Origin: Roseibacillus sp.
GTDB lineage: Bacteria; Verrucomicrobiota; Verrucomicrobiia; Verrucomicrobiales; Akkermansiaceae
DNA: 64,000 nt
NCBI GenBank assembly: GCA_002686085.1
Contig: NZAC01000071.1
Span: 1 to 64,000, forward strand
Direction of reading: 5' to 3'
Shown here: positions 9,562 to 19,263 of the stretch, piece by piece
Position numbering within the stretch: position 1 is the stretch's first letter
Layout: every line of letters starts with the position of its first letter
The notes under the pieces: generated by a model
Told to the model about the DNA's origin: nothing
Seen by the model: only the letters and a program-made list of their open reading frames with translations
Database searches by the model: none
Program-made: the position numbers and the translations under genes

Positions 9562-10272
9562 TCAAGCGATATTGGTATAGACCGCCTGTACGTCCTCGTC
9601 ATCCTCTAGCTTGTCGATAAGGGATTCGATCTCGTCCAGTTGAGACTCGCTGAACTCCTGGGGATTGTTAGAGATCCTCTGCAGTCCAGCCCTGCTCAGC
9701 TCGATACCGAGTTCCTCGCAACCCTGCGAGAGAGAACCAAAATTGGTAAAATCCCCATACAGAAAAACCATACCCTCATTCTCTTCCAGTTCCTCAAGGC
9801 CATGGTCAATGAGTTCGAGTTCAATTTCCTCAAGATCATGGCCCTCCTTTTTCTCAAACTGGATCACCGTCTTACGATCGAAAAGGAACTCGAGAGAGCC
9901 GCTATTGAGCATCTCCCCCCCTGCCTTATTGATCGGGGTGCGCACGTTGGTGATCGTCCGGTTCGTATTGTCAGTCGCAGTTTCGATAAACAACATTACC
10001 CCATGAGGTCCCTTGGCCTCATAATTGACCTCCGAAATATCGGCCATGTCCTTCCCCGCAGCCCGCTTGATAGCCGTCGCGATATTATCCTTGGGCATGT
10101 TCTCCGCCTTGGCATTGATGATGGCCGTGCGCAGCTTGGAATTACTGTCTGGGTCCGCCCCTCCCTCCTTTGCCGCCATCGTGATGGTTCTTGCAAGCTT
10201 GGGAAAGACCTTCGACATCTTGTCCCACCGCTTTTCCTTCGCGGCTCGCCGATACTCAAATGCACGTCCCAT
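9562..10272 (-). CDS. YebC/PmpR (TACO1) family protein
   Basis: Cytoplasmic protein of the YebC/TACO1 family, described as DNA-binding regulators and, more recently, as factors easing ribosome stalling. The 236 residues start [19 protein letters not shown] and contain family segments [56 protein letters not shown] and [10 protein letters not shown]. The start differs from the common MAGHSKW and matches the MGRAFE sub-group. The ATG at 10272 is preferred over one 12 bases upstream because family members begin here. No ruvC or ruvA neighbour is present. Confidence 0.93.
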   Translation of the reverse strand: MGRAFEYRRAAKEKRWDKMSKVFPKLARTITMAAKEGGADPDSNSKLRTAIINAKAENMPKDNIATAIKRAAGKDMADISEVNYEAKGPHGVMLFIETATDNTNRTITNVRTPINKAGGEMLNSGSLEFLFDRKTVIQFEKKEGHDLEEIELELIDHGLEELEENEGMVFLYGDFTNFGSLSQGCEELGIELSRAGLQRISNNPQEFSESQLDEIESLIDKLEDDEDVQAVYTNIA

Positions 10273-10470
10273 GGGTAAGAACATTCTACGGGGGATTACC
10301 GCCCCATCTCAAACCACAAATTCCAAATTTCCTGCCTGGACTCATTCTCTGCCATCATTATTCGGCGTAAGGTCACCCCCGAATAGCACGCCATCCTCCC
10401 TGAAATTCTCATATTCCTGATTTTGCTGTTTCGCTCTGAGCCGATCCTGTTCAGACAAGGGCACGCATCC

Positions 10471-11610
10471 ATGAGCGAAAAATATCACCTCCTGCACCCT
10501 CCTCTGAGCGGGCCATTTCCCCCGGCACGAGTTGCAGAGCCCACCTTTGACCTCGTTGTCAGGGAGTTGGAACGGGCGCAGAAAAGCGTAGAGATTTTCA
10601 TGTATGTCTGGCGCGCAGATGAATCCGGCATGCGCGTGGGTAAAGCGGTTCTCGCAGCTGCTGAGCGCGGCGTAAAGATCCGTATCATCAAGGATATCGG
10701 GGCCATCATGTGCGAGGTGATCGAGATGAATCGCAAACCCTTCTTTCCGCGCAAAATCCCACTCCTTAAGCGAATCGTCTACAAGATCATCGGGCGCACC
10801 TTCCCCAATACCTTTGTAAAGGACGACCATAATCAGGAGCTGGGTGCCGCTCTCCTCGCCCACCCTAATGTAACGGTTGAATGGGTCAACAAGACCCACA
10901 CCAAGTATTACATCTTTGACGAGCGTCTCCTCGTCACAGGAAGCATCAATATTGAAGACCGTCACCAAGACTACTTTGATTACATGCTCGCGCTTGAGGG
11001 CCCTCAACTTATTCAGAGGCTTCGCGGTAGAATGCAGGGCGATATTCCTTGTGACCTTGAGCGGAATGTCGAGTTCGTCTGCAACTCTCATCACTCAACG
11101 GGCGAATCTTCCTTCGAGATTAAACCTGCCGTCCTTGACCTCATCGGACAGGCAAGAAAGTCCATCTACATCGAAGTCGCCTATCTTGGAGACCCTGAGT
11201 TTGCTGACGCTCTAGTCGAGGCTGCGGCAAGGGGCATCCGCATCACGGTGCTCTTCTCAAGAGAAGCCAATATCGGCAATGACGTGAACTACTGGGCAAT
11301 CCACGATCTCTACAGCCGAGCCCCTGTCGGAGTCTACCTCACAGACACCATGATCCACGCCAAGTTGCTGCTCTTTGATGAGGAGCTGGTGTTTACCGGA
11401 TCATGTAACATGAATATCTTTTCGCTCCAAAAAGCCGCCGAACTGAACCTTCTCATCCAGAACGAGCCCGTCATCATTGAGAGCATCAAGTCTCTGATCG
11501 CCAAGCGGGTCGCCTCCAGCAAGAAGGTGAACTCGAGCGAGGAGCTGGCCGGATTCAATCCACTTATTTCCTCTCTGCAGCAGCTCCACCAGAAGCTGAA
11601 TCCAAATTAG
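10471..11610 (+). CDS. phospholipase D-like protein (cardiolipin synthase type, two HKD motifs)
   Basis: 379 residues with two phospholipase D half-sites. The first is HTKYYIFDERLLVTGSIN followed by ED; the second is IHAKLLLFDEELVFTGSCN. Both give HxK(x)4D with the downstream G-S-x-N. Cardiolipin synthases, phosphatidyltransferases and some nucleases share this arrangement. There is no N-terminal transmembrane pair as in ClsA, so a soluble or peripheral protein is likely. Segments VRELERAQKSVEIFMYVWRA and LIGQARKSIYIEVAYLGD are the paired N-terminal strands of each lobe. The ATG at 10471 (MSEKYHLL) fits better than an in-frame upstream start at 10423. The actual substrate (lipid or DNA) is undetermined. 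OsmC follows 77 bases downstream. Confidence 0.85.
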   Translation: MSEKYHLLHPPLSGPFPPARVAEPTFDLVVRELERAQKSVEIFMYVWRADESGMRVGKAVLAAAERGVKIRIIKDIGAIMCEVIEMNRKPFFPRKIPLLKRIVYKIIGRTFPNTFVKDDHNQELGAALLAHPNVTVEWVNKTHTKYYIFDERLLVTGSINIEDRHQDYFDYMLALEGPQLIQRLRGRMQGDIPCDLERNVEFVCNSHHSTGESSFEIKPAVLDLIGQARKSIYIEVAYLGDPEFADALVEAAARGIRITVLFSREANIGNDVNYWAIHDLYSRAPVGVYLTDTMIHAKLLLFDEELVFTGSCNMNIFSLQKAAELNLLIQNEPVIIESIKSLIAKRVASSKKVNSSEELAGFNPLISSLQQLHQKLNPN

Positions 11611-11687
11611 GATGTTCAGGAAAGGGCGTTCGCTGTAGACAAGGGAACTTCGACCAATCTGAATATATTTCCGACCGACTACTGAAC

Positions 11688-12134
11688 ATGAGCTCCCACC
11701 CTATTACCCTTACTTGGAACCGCGACAACAAGGACTTCGGATACAAGAGCTATTCGAGAGATCACTCTCTTGATTTTGGACACGGGGTTTCTCTCAGAGC
11801 CTCCGCCGCTGCAGAATATCTCGGCACGGCCGAAATTCCTGATCCGGAACAGGCCTTTGTCGCTTCCCTCTCGAGCTGCCACATGCTCACCTTTCTCGCC
11901 TTGGCCTCCCTTCAGAATCTTACCCTCGAGAGCTATGTGGACAAAGCTGTTGGATTTCTCGAGAAGGGTGAAAGTGGAAAGCCTGTGCTGGCGAGGGTTG
12001 AGCTGCATCCTGAAACCGTATGGGCAGAGGGCATCACGGTCTCAGCCGAAAAACTTGAAGAGCTGCATCATAAGGCACATCAAGAGTGCTTCCTTGCCAA
12101 TTCGGTAACCACCGAGATCACAACTGTGCTGTAG
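11688..12134 (+). CDS. OsmC/Ohr family peroxidase-like protein
   Basis: 148 residues matching the OsmC/Ohr fold. The first redox cysteine is Cys64 in SLSSCHMLTFLAL; the second is Cys134 in AHQECFLANSVTTEI. Such proteins reduce organic hydroperoxides or act as YhfA/YfaE-type thiol proteins. The N-terminal HPITLTWNRDNKDF and the segment EAFVASLSS-type (PDPEQAFVAS) place it nearer general OsmC than Ohr. The protein is cytoplasmic, with no signal peptide. It is convergent with the SNF2 helicase, leaving 54 bases. Confidence 0.9.
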   Translation: MSSHPITLTWNRDNKDFGYKSYSRDHSLDFGHGVSLRASAAAEYLGTAEIPDPEQAFVASLSSCHMLTFLALASLQNLTLESYVDKAVGFLEKGESGKPVLARVELHPETVWAEGITVSAEKLEELHHKAHQECFLANSVTTEITTVL

Positions 12135-12188
12135 CCGTCGAGCGGGGCCCCTCTTCCATTCCTCCAGAGGATGGTGAGGGACCCAAGA

Positions 12189-15100
12189 CTAACCGAAAAG
12201 CTCTAGGATCTCGTCTTCACCGAGACCCACGTTGCCCCCGAAAGACCCATCCCCCAGAGTCGAGGCGATCATCTCCCGCTTACGCTCCTGGAGCGCCACA
12301 ATTTTCTCCTCCACGGTGTCCCGCGCAATCAACTTATACGACGTTACCACCCGCTTCTGACCAATACGATGAGCACGGTCTGTTGCCTGAGCCTCAACTG
12401 CCGGATTCCACCACGGATCAACATGAATCACGGTATCCGCACCAGTCAGGTTCAACCCTACCCCCCCAGCCTTGAGGCTGATGAGGAAAACAGGGATGGC
12501 TGAATCCTGAAAACGCCTTACCACATCACCTCGATTGCGAGTCTGGCCGTCGAGATAACAGAAATCGAAGCCACGGTCTGCCAGCACGGGGACAATACCC
12601 TGCAGCATTTGTACGAACTGACTAAAGACAAGAACGCGGTGCCCTCCCTCGACCGCTTCATCGAGCAACCCACTCAACTCCTGCATTTTCACCGAACCAT
12701 CGTGCTCGTTGACGTCAGGAAGATCTAAAAGACGTAAGTCACAACAGGCCTGCCTGAGGCGCAATAGGGCGGTCAGAGCCAACATCCGCCTCTGCCCACC
12801 CTCTGATCCGGCGATCATTCTCCGCCCCTCTTCAAGCAGAGACTGGTAAACCTCTCGCTGCGCCTTACTCAATTCACAATATCGTATTTGTTCGATTTTT
12901 TGAGGCAGATCCTTGGCTACCTCCTCCTTGAGTCGCCTCATCACCACTGGCCTCAGTCGCCGTGACAGGCGCCGCTGCAGTCTGGGTTCATTGCCACGTA
13001 CAAGGGGCTTCTCGAAGCGGTCTGCAAACCGGTCCCGGTCACCCAGATAACCTGGCAGAACGAAGTTCATGATGGACCAGAGGTCCGTTACGGAATTCTC
13101 CATCGGGGTGCCTGTCAGAGCAAAGCGATGCTCCGCTTTGAGCTGAAATGCTGCCCGCGATACCTGAGCCTCCGGATTTTTAATATTCTGGGCTTCATCC
13201 AGAATAACCACCTTGAAGCATCGCTCCCTGTAAAGGTCGATATCGAGACGCAGAAGAGCGTAACTGGTTATGAGAAGATCCGCCTCAGAGCTTTTTTCGA
13301 GAATCTCTGCGCGTTTTGGCCCTTCAATCGCAACCGCTTCCAGCTCCGGCGCAAACTTTGCGGACTCCTCCAGCCAGTTCTGAACCAGAGATGAGGGACA
13401 TACCACAAGGGCTGGGCCACCTCGCGCTACAATAAACGCAAGAGACTGAAGGGTTTTGCCCAATCCCATATCATCGGCGAGAACTCCTCCCATACGCATT
13501 TCTGACAGCTTCCAGAGCCACTCAACGCCTTCCCGCTGATACGGGCGGAGGACCGACTTCAGGGACCCTAGATGCAACTTGGAATCATTTTCTTCTGCCG
13601 GGCGCAATCGGTCTGCAGCGGGCAGACCGAGGTCTCCCGCACTATGCTGGAGATAAGCCGCTTGCACCGCATCCACCCGAAATACTCCAGGAGCCGCCTG
13701 CTGGGGATCACAATCGGCAATGGATTCCATGGCATCATCGAGCTGGTCAGGATCCATGACCGCCCTCCGGTTACCTCCCAACGAACATGAGGATTGCCCG
13801 GTTCTCAGGAGCCTCTGAATTTCTTCCCGCTTTACACTGCCACCATCTCCAGTCTCGTAATTGATTTCGACCTCCATCCAGTTCTCTCCACTCCCCGTCA
13901 GGTGGTAGACCGGCTGTAAAGGGACTACGTCTCTCGCAAATTCGGAAAATCGGTCCCCCTTTATGACGATCCAGTCCGGGTCCAGCCTGTGCAATCCATG
14001 AGCGAAAAAGCGGAGGATTTCTTCCGTGTTCCGCATCACAAACTTACCACCGCGCGCAGGCCCCTCAAATCCCCACTGACGGAGTGCATCCTCTGCTAGC
14101 CTCTCCAGAGCCGTACTAGCGAGCACTTGCTCCTCCTTCTCCATGACGAGCAGCGCCCCCTCAGCCTGACCTGCTACCCGCCGGTTTGTGCCGTACAAAA
14201 AGGTCATCTTTGCCTCCAGATGATTGAAGGAGCCATCAAAAATAACCTCCACGTTCGGGGAAGCCTGCTGCGGCAGAGATGCCGGCACACTCTGCTCAAT
14301 ATCGAACCAATAGCCAAGGGCGGCAATCAGCGAGGGACTTTCTACAGGATCAGGTCGCAGCCCTTTATCGAGAACTGGCCTCAAAGCCACGGGGAGTCCA
14401 GAGGCTACCGGGTAGAGCACGCGATTTTCCATATCAACACCCCACGCATCTTTCCCCTCAATCAAAGATTGAATTCTCCCCGGCCATTGAGCTCGCAGGC
14501 GCTTCCCCTCACATTCGATGGAGAGCCGGAGGGGTTGACAGGAAATGGCAGCCTCATGCCTCTTCCCAAAAGAAACTCTCGGATGTCCCACAAGGGACTC
14601 CAGCACCTCGAGAAATTGCTCCCGTTCGAGATTCACCGCACCCGGGGGAGTCTCCGGAAACAGGCGACGCAGGGTAGCGAGTAAACGACTGTCATCTTCG
14701 CCTGCCTGCAGGACGTAGTCCTCACCCCAGGAACTAAGAAGATGCTCTTCCCCCTCATACTCCGTCGCAAAAACGACAAGTAGCTGCCCCCTGTCCCAGG
14801 AATCCTTCACCTTAAGGGGCAACATGACACGACATTCTACAGGATAGGCCTCTGCCTCAAACTCCTCCTCCAAGAGCGGCCAACACGATTTAACCTCTTC
14901 CCGCTTCGACTCAGGGGCCTCATTGGCAACCGGACGAGATGGGTCGATTACCTCCAGACCAATGGCTATCGCATGAGCGCATACCCTTCCCTCCCGGCGA
15001 GCTGTCATACAACCACACTTGTTCTCCATGTGAGTGCGTGACAGAATCTGCATCCTTACCTTTTTTTCTTTGCCCCCCATCAGGACGAGTCCCTCAAGCC

Positions 15101-15221
15101 AACCGTCCTTGTACTCGGCCCTGCGGACAAGACCACCACGATGCATCTCCCGGGCCGCCTTCATTTCCTTCCAGCCTCCCGCATCCATCAGGAGATCTCG
15201 CGTCAACTCCACCTCTGTCAT
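12189..15221 (-). CDS. SWIM zinc-finger SNF2-family helicase
   Basis: 1010 residues. A SWIM zinc finger lies near the N-terminus (Cys69, Cys71, Cys81, His83 in NKCGCMTARREGRVCAHAI). A long middle part has no obvious motif. The SNF2 ATPase core follows: Walker A LADDMGLGKT (about 585), motif II ILDEAQNIKN (about 675), ALTGTPMENSVTDLW, and the second lobe with VFSQFVQMLQGI, SLKAGGVGLNLTGADTV, DPWWNPAVEAQATDRAHRIG. It would translocate on double-stranded DNA using ATP; its cellular role is unknown. The ATG at 15221 and a GTG at 15227 are both possible. It sits 76 bases downstream of an SNase-HhH protein on the same strand, so a shared transcript is likely. Bacterial HepA/RapA-like enzymes are the nearest known relatives. 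Confidence 0.92.
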   Translation of the reverse strand: MTEVELTRDLLMDAGGWKEMKAAREMHRGGLVRRAEYKDGWLEGLVLMGGKEKKVRMQILSRTHMENKCGCMTARREGRVCAHAIAIGLEVIDPSRPVANEAPESKREEVKSCWPLLEEEFEAEAYPVECRVMLPLKVKDSWDRGQLLVVFATEYEGEEHLLSSWGEDYVLQAGEDDSRLLATLRRLFPETPPGAVNLEREQFLEVLESLVGHPRVSFGKRHEAAISCQPLRLSIECEGKRLRAQWPGRIQSLIEGKDAWGVDMENRVLYPVASGLPVALRPVLDKGLRPDPVESPSLIAALGYWFDIEQSVPASLPQQASPNVEVIFDGSFNHLEAKMTFLYGTNRRVAGQAEGALLVMEKEEQVLASTALERLAEDALRQWGFEGPARGGKFVMRNTEEILRFFAHGLHRLDPDWIVIKGDRFSEFARDVVPLQPVYHLTGSGENWMEVEINYETGDGGSVKREEIQRLLRTGQSSCSLGGNRRAVMDPDQLDDAMESIADCDPQQAAPGVFRVDAVQAAYLQHSAGDLGLPAADRLRPAEENDSKLHLGSLKSVLRPYQREGVEWLWKLSEMRMGGVLADDMGLGKTLQSLAFIVARGGPALVVCPSSLVQNWLEESAKFAPELEAVAIEGPKRAEILEKSSEADLLITSYALLRLDIDLYRERCFKVVILDEAQNIKNPEAQVSRAAFQLKAEHRFALTGTPMENSVTDLWSIMNFVLPGYLGDRDRFADRFEKPLVRGNEPRLQRRLSRRLRPVVMRRLKEEVAKDLPQKIEQIRYCELSKAQREVYQSLLEEGRRMIAGSEGGQRRMLALTALLRLRQACCDLRLLDLPDVNEHDGSVKMQELSGLLDEAVEGGHRVLVFSQFVQMLQGIVPVLADRGFDFCYLDGQTRNRGDVVRRFQDSAIPVFLISLKAGGVGLNLTGADTVIHVDPWWNPAVEAQATDRAHRIGQKRVVTSYKLIARDTVEEKIVALQERKREMIASTLGDGSFGGNVGLGEDEILELFG

Positions 15222-15297
15222 TGGCACTTCATGAATTTACCGGCGCCATGGCCGGAAGGCCTTGGGCTCGATGTGACGGGCAAAAAGGAGTTCATCC

Positions 15298-16200
15298 TCA
15301 TGGCTTGTTTCCCTCGAAAGACAAATAAGGAGATATCTTCTCTGCGGTATGCTTCCCGATTCCCGCAACCCTCAGGAGATCCGCAGGCGTTTGGTAAATC
15401 CACCTCTCCCGCGCCTCAATAATTCTCATTGCCAGCACTTCCCCAACACCCGGGAGGCGCATGAGCTCCAGCTTGGGAGCGGTATTGGGATTAACCGAGG
15501 CTCTCTCCGGCGGTAATGCCCGTAACTTCTCCTCTTCTTCCCGGACCCGCTCCACCCGACGTTCCTCCGGCAAGGTCTCCCAGTCCGTAAACTTCCAAGC
15601 GCCAACTCGCCGGGAGGCTGCAGCGAGTTCCTCATCTTCAAGTCTGTCCCGATACTCTTCCCGGTTCACGCCCGCACGACGCGCTCGAGCCACCCCAAAA
15701 GCCCGCGCAAGTCCTTCCCTGACCAGCAACTGGCCGAGATCTCTTCCGGCGGCCTCGGTAATAAAACCATAATAGCGCTTATGCTGCGGATGTCCTCTGC
15801 CATCCGCCCAGGCCGTATGCACCTGAAAGGGCTGGGATAACAATTGCCCAACACGACCCTTTGCCACGCTTCCAAGCATTATGGCCGATTTAATGGAAGA
15901 TTTCTCATCACCGCCGACTCCGGCAATACCAAAGTAGGCGCGCTGTGACCTGAGCCTGCGCTGATCTGTAGGATGCCGGTTCGAGGTTTCAAAACAGTCC
16001 ACACCATACAGCCTTATGGTGTGAGCGGACCCATCTGGAAAGCGAACCCTAAAACTATCTCCATCAGACCATTCAGTTGTTATCAACCGGCAGTTCTTGA
16101 ACGTGATTAGTCCCGTGATCTCATCGATCACACCTCTGGGAAGGGGTTCTGCTGCGACGAGACAGATCCCCACCAGCAGCCCCATGAGCATCATACGCAC
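15298..16200 (-). CDS. exported SNase-like nuclease with ComEA-type helix-hairpin-helix domain
   Basis: 300 residues from a GTG start (an ATG lies at 16194). There is an N-terminal signal sequence (MRMMLMGLLVGICLVAAEPL). A staphylococcal-nuclease-like domain (about 35-205) shows WSDGDSFRVRFPDGSAHTIRLYGVDCFETSN, matching the Asp and Arg positions of thermonucleases, and GRDLGQLLVREGLARAFGV. After a charged linker the C-terminus (about 238-298) has tandem HhH motifs: VNPNTAPKLELMRLPGVGEV and LLRVAGIGKHTAEKISPYL, as in ComEA. This suggests binding and cutting of DNA outside the cytoplasm, for DNA uptake or nutrient scavenging. It is upstream of the SNF2 helicase. Confidence 0.85.
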   Translation of the reverse strand: MRMMLMGLLVGICLVAAEPLPRGVIDEITGLITFKNCRLITTEWSDGDSFRVRFPDGSAHTIRLYGVDCFETSNRHPTDQRRLRSQRAYFGIAGVGGDEKSSIKSAIMLGSVAKGRVGQLLSQPFQVHTAWADGRGHPQHKRYYGFITEAAGRDLGQLLVREGLARAFGVARARRAGVNREEYRDRLEDEELAAASRRVGAWKFTDWETLPEERRVERVREEEEKLRALPPERASVNPNTAPKLELMRLPGVGEVLAMRIIEARERWIYQTPADLLRVAGIGKHTAEKISPYLSFEGNKP

Positions 16201-16255
16201 TCGGAAACCCTATCGGCTCCCGATAGCTACCGAAATCCGAAAATCTTACCGACGC

Positions 16256-16558
16256 TCAATAGCGAGAGTGATAGTGACACTGACGGCCTCTCCCATGGTA
16301 AGCGCCCCCGCACCCACAGTCCGCGGAGTAGGACCGATAAGAGCCATGTCGGTAACGCCTATGGGCCCTGCCCCCACGCGGCTCTTCATCAGCCAGAGCA
16401 TAGCCAACAACCCCAGCTGCCACGACTGCAAGAGCCGCTCCCTCTGGGGTAAGAACATCTACCGGTCGACCGGAGGAATCATACATCGTCGTACAACTCG
16501 TGGACAGCACGGCACCAACCGCTGCAATCAGGAAGAGAGCATAGGGTCTTTTCATCAT
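16256..16558 (-). CDS. small lipoprotein with Gly-rich hydrophobic segment
   Basis: About 100 residues. Two adjacent ATGs (16558 and 16555) begin MMKRPYALFLIAAVGAVLST followed by SC, a lipobox (LSTSC). After the lipid-anchored cysteine there is a short polar region (MYDSSGRPVDVLTPEG), a hydrophobic Ala/Gly/Val segment (AALAVVAAGVVGYALAD), and a Tyr/His/Arg/Gly-rich tail ending CHYHSRY. This is the look of glycine-zipper-like outer-membrane lipoproteins, but function is unknown. It has its own well-formed promoter and sits 55 bases before the nuclease start, in the same direction. Confidence 0.7.
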   Translation of the reverse strand: MMKRPYALFLIAAVGAVLSTSCTTMYDSSGRPVDVLTPEGAALAVVAAGVVGYALADEEPRGGRAHRRYRHGSYRSYSADCGCGGAYHGRGRQCHYHSRY

Positions 16559-16582
16559 ACCCCTTGGACCAGTGCAGGACTG

Positions 16583-16611
16583 ATAATATTCAGACAATTT
16601 TTGCCCGTCAG
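16583..16611 (-). promoter_or_regulatory. sigma-70-like promoter of the small lipoprotein gene
   Basis: On the minus strand CTGACG (16606-16611) is followed after exactly 17 bases by TATTAT (16583-16588), about 25 bases before the ATG at 16558. The -10 is one base from consensus. It was judged by eye. Confidence 0.55.
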
Positions 16612-16633
16612 CGGCAGAAAAAGAACCAACTAC

Positions 16634-17563
16634 TCACCTCCCCTGCTCGAAGATCCACTCGTGTAGCTTCTCATCGTCATACACCCTGTCGGCAACGCCA
16701 TGCCCCGCACCGGCGAACTCAGTGTATTTCACCTCTGACCGTGCTTCTTTCAGGGCTTCAACCATTGCCTGGCTCTGGCCCACCGGGACGACCTTGTCCT
16801 CTGCTCCGTGAAACACCCAGATAGGTACTTTTCGGTAGTCCCTGACAGCTCCAGGATTTCCTCCACCTGCCACCGGAACGGCGGCAGCCCACATGCGAGG
16901 CTCCTGAGAAAGGAGCTGAAAGGTTCCATATCCCCCCATCGAATATCCAGTCAAATAGATCCGGTCAGGATCAACCGGGAGCTTCTTCAGAAGTTCCTTT
17001 ACGATTTCCACTACTCCATCGGCCTTGGTCCCGACCCAACCCTGCTGGTCCGGATTCTGTGGGGAAATGACAAAGCAGGTCCGACGCCGGTAGTTATCAT
17101 CCCGGGTGAAGGCTCTGGCTCCCCACGGTTCTTCCGGGGTCATTACATCCCCACCCCTGCCGTGCAAATACACTACCAGAGGATAGCCGGGACCCTTGCC
17201 TTTCCTCAATTTTCTTGCCCCGAAGATTCGATATTTCAACCCGTGACCCTCAGCGCGCTCCCAGTCTCCCGTAAGAAGCTTGGCGAATTCTCCATCCGCC
17301 TCTCCTGCTTCCCCCGGGTCATTTCCGGCCGGGCTGTCCTCGCGCTGTCTGACATAATCTTGGTCTTTTTCAGAAAGGGCAGAGAGGTCGATGGTGAAAG
17401 TCCGGCGGTCTCTCTTCCTTCTGATGGTCACCTTACCATCTCTCGAGCTGACATATTCCGCTACAAGCGTTTTCGATTCATCCGCCGTCTTCCATTCCCT
17501 CATCTCCGCCTCGGCGAACAGACTTACAAGAACGAGCAGAATAATGGGAAGGAGACCTTTCAT
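16634..17563 (-). CDS. secreted esterase with N-terminal SHD1-like domain
   Basis: 309 residues. A signal peptide (MKGLLPIILLVLVSLFAEAE) precedes a short SHD1-like domain (about 20-75: WKTADESKTLVAEYVSSRDG, KVTIRRKRDRRTFTIDLS), a module recurrent in PVC secreted proteins. The alpha/beta-hydrolase domain (about 95-309) has VVYLHGRGGD as oxyanion-hole strand, the nucleophile in TGYSMGGYGTF (Ser near 206), Asp in FHGAEDKVVP and His in GAGHGVAD. Architecture is that of feruloyl/PHB-depolymerase-like carboxylesterases. An open frame continues upstream to 17989, but the 142 extra residues read as non-coding and lack a signal peptide, so I start at 17563. It is a paralogue of the esterase at 61808. 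Confidence 0.85.
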   Translation of the reverse strand: MKGLLPIILLVLVSLFAEAEMREWKTADESKTLVAEYVSSRDGKVTIRRKRDRRTFTIDLSALSEKDQDYVRQREDSPAGNDPGEAGEADGEFAKLLTGDWERAEGHGLKYRIFGARKLRKGKGPGYPLVVYLHGRGGDVMTPEEPWGARAFTRDDNYRRRTCFVISPQNPDQQGWVGTKADGVVEIVKELLKKLPVDPDRIYLTGYSMGGYGTFQLLSQEPRMWAAAVPVAGGGNPGAVRDYRKVPIWVFHGAEDKVVPVGQSQAMVEALKEARSEVKYTEFAGAGHGVADRVYDDEKLHEWIFEQGR

Positions 17564-17810
17564 GGCAGGACCAAAGGTGGCCACATCCTTATCCTCATGC
17601 AACGAAATTGCCGCTCCATGGATGAACGACGCGTAGAAAGAACAAGCAGACCGCAAGGCGATTTTCTCGTCTCCAGCTACAGCAGGAGACCGGACGCGAC
17701 GCTGCCACAAAGAAGAGAAGAAACACTGTGACCCGGCACCGGCTTTGCACGGAGAGACTACGCACCAAAATCTTGCTTCGTTACAGCTAAAATCCGTCCC
17801 GACAAGAACA

Positions 17811-19157
17811 TCAGGGCTCCCCCCTGCCAAGATCCCAGCAACGCACCTCCCTGTCGTTGCGACAGTAAACCCGACCATTTGCCAAGGCCGGGTGGGACCA
17901 CACCAGAAGCCGGCCAGCCACAGTGTGGGTAGGCTCAATGATCGAAGTCCGAGCAACCTCCTGGTATCCCTCCGGGCTGAGCCTCGCACTGATCATTTCC
18001 CCGTGGTCATTGAAGATCAGAGTCTGCCCAGATGGCTCGTGATGCACCGTAAAGGCATGAGGCCACGGACCGCGACCCGAACCATCGGCCCGGAGGAGTG
18101 GGCGAGGCGTTTCCCAGATCCGTTCTCCGGTTTCCATCATCACACAACGAAAGAGCCCCCGCTGCCCCCCCGAATAGATATATCCGCCGCTGGTCCATGC
18201 CGTATTCATAACCCCGGCCACCCCCTTGCGCAGATTACGGCCCCAGGCTAACCGCGCCGACTTTCCATCAGGAGCAACCCGGATCGCTCCCGACTTATTG
18301 TTATAGCCCATGATGAAAACGAGATCCTTCCAGACCCGGGGAGCGCCGATGGCCATTCCAAACTGCGGCTTAAAGGGAACGCTCCAGAATACCTTTCCGC
18401 TTTCTGGGTCCAGGCCATTAAGGTTTTCCGCATCCCAGACGAGAAGCTGACGATGGCCATTGATCGTTTCAATCACCGGAGTGCCATAGCCTGACTGGAC
18501 AACTTCCAACGCCCTCCAGCGCTCCTTGCCCGTCCTGCGATCGAAAGCAACCACCGTGCTCCCGCTGCCACCCACCGGACAGATCAGAAGCTCCCCCTCA
18601 ACAACAGGATGGCCGGCCGTACCCCAGAGCGGAGTTTCCAGTTTGTATTCCTTCAGGATGTTCCGGTGCCACACCAGCTTGCCCTCTTTCGCTGTATAGG
18701 CACGCAGGTCGCCCTCCGCTCCCAGCGTATAGACCACTCCTTCGTGCACCAGAGGCGTCGTTCGGGGCCCAATCGCGTAAGGGTAGACTGAGGAGTAGTC
18801 GGCGTCGTAGGCATGCTCCCAGAGAACCTCTCCGTTACTCTCTCTGAGACAGCGAACCCGCTCCTTCCCAGGGATACGGGCTCGCACAAAATTCACATTA
18901 CTCCCGGGCTTGAGCTTCCCGGCGACATAGGGTTCGGCAAGGCGATCCACGACAAAGACCCTGCCTTCAGCCACCGAGGGACCGGCGTAACCGCCACCCG
19001 TTGGGACCGTCCAAAGTAGCCGCGGAGATCGCTTGGCGAAATCAAGCTCTACATTTTTCTCCCTCCAGACCGCATCGCGCCCAGGTCCAAGATATTGAGG
19101 CCAATCCTCCGCCACGGAGCAGGCAGTCAGGATCAGCAGGCCGAAGAAAATCCTCAT
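17811..19157 (-). CDS. secreted PQQ-like beta-propeller protein
   Basis: 448 residues with a signal peptide (MRIFFGLLILTACSVAE; LTACS could also act as a lipobox). The mature part starts DWPQYLGPGRDAVW and has repeated WD-like PQQ blades: GPRTTPLVHEGVVYTLGAEG, LRAYTAKEGKLVWHRN, VVAFDRRTGKERWRA, GLDPESGKVFW. PVC genomes carry many such outer-membrane or periplasmic PQQ_2 propellers. They are related to BamB and PQQ alcohol dehydrogenases, but they lack the dehydrogenase catalytic residues as far as I can see. The role is unknown; it may be structural or electron-transfer-associated. The next gene downstream on this strand (the esterase) starts 247 bases further on. Confidence 0.82.
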   Translation of the reverse strand: MRIFFGLLILTACSVAEDWPQYLGPGRDAVWREKNVELDFAKRSPRLLWTVPTGGGYAGPSVAEGRVFVVDRLAEPYVAGKLKPGSNVNFVRARIPGKERVRCLRESNGEVLWEHAYDADYSSVYPYAIGPRTTPLVHEGVVYTLGAEGDLRAYTAKEGKLVWHRNILKEYKLETPLWGTAGHPVVEGELLICPVGGSGSTVVAFDRRTGKERWRALEVVQSGYGTPVIETINGHRQLLVWDAENLNGLDPESGKVFWSVPFKPQFGMAIGAPRVWKDLVFIMGYNNKSGAIRVAPDGKSARLAWGRNLRKGVAGVMNTAWTSGGYIYSGGQRGLFRCVMMETGERIWETPRPLLRADGSGRGPWPHAFTVHHEPSGQTLIFNDHGEMISARLSPEGYQEVARTSIIEPTHTVAGRLLVWSHPALANGRVYCRNDREVRCWDLGRGEP

Positions 19158-19263
19158 CCCTCTCTGGTTCCTTAAAAGCCCCCTCGTGTCAAGTGATGCC
19201 CCACAAAGGCGCGAACTCCGGGAATATCGGTGAGCCGACCTGAGACCGAGACCCTCTTCCAGG

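Noticed and set aside
17564-17989. N-terminal extension of the SHD1-esterase
   Set aside because: Reads as non-coding (many Cys/Trp/Arg); a clear signal peptide starts at 17563.
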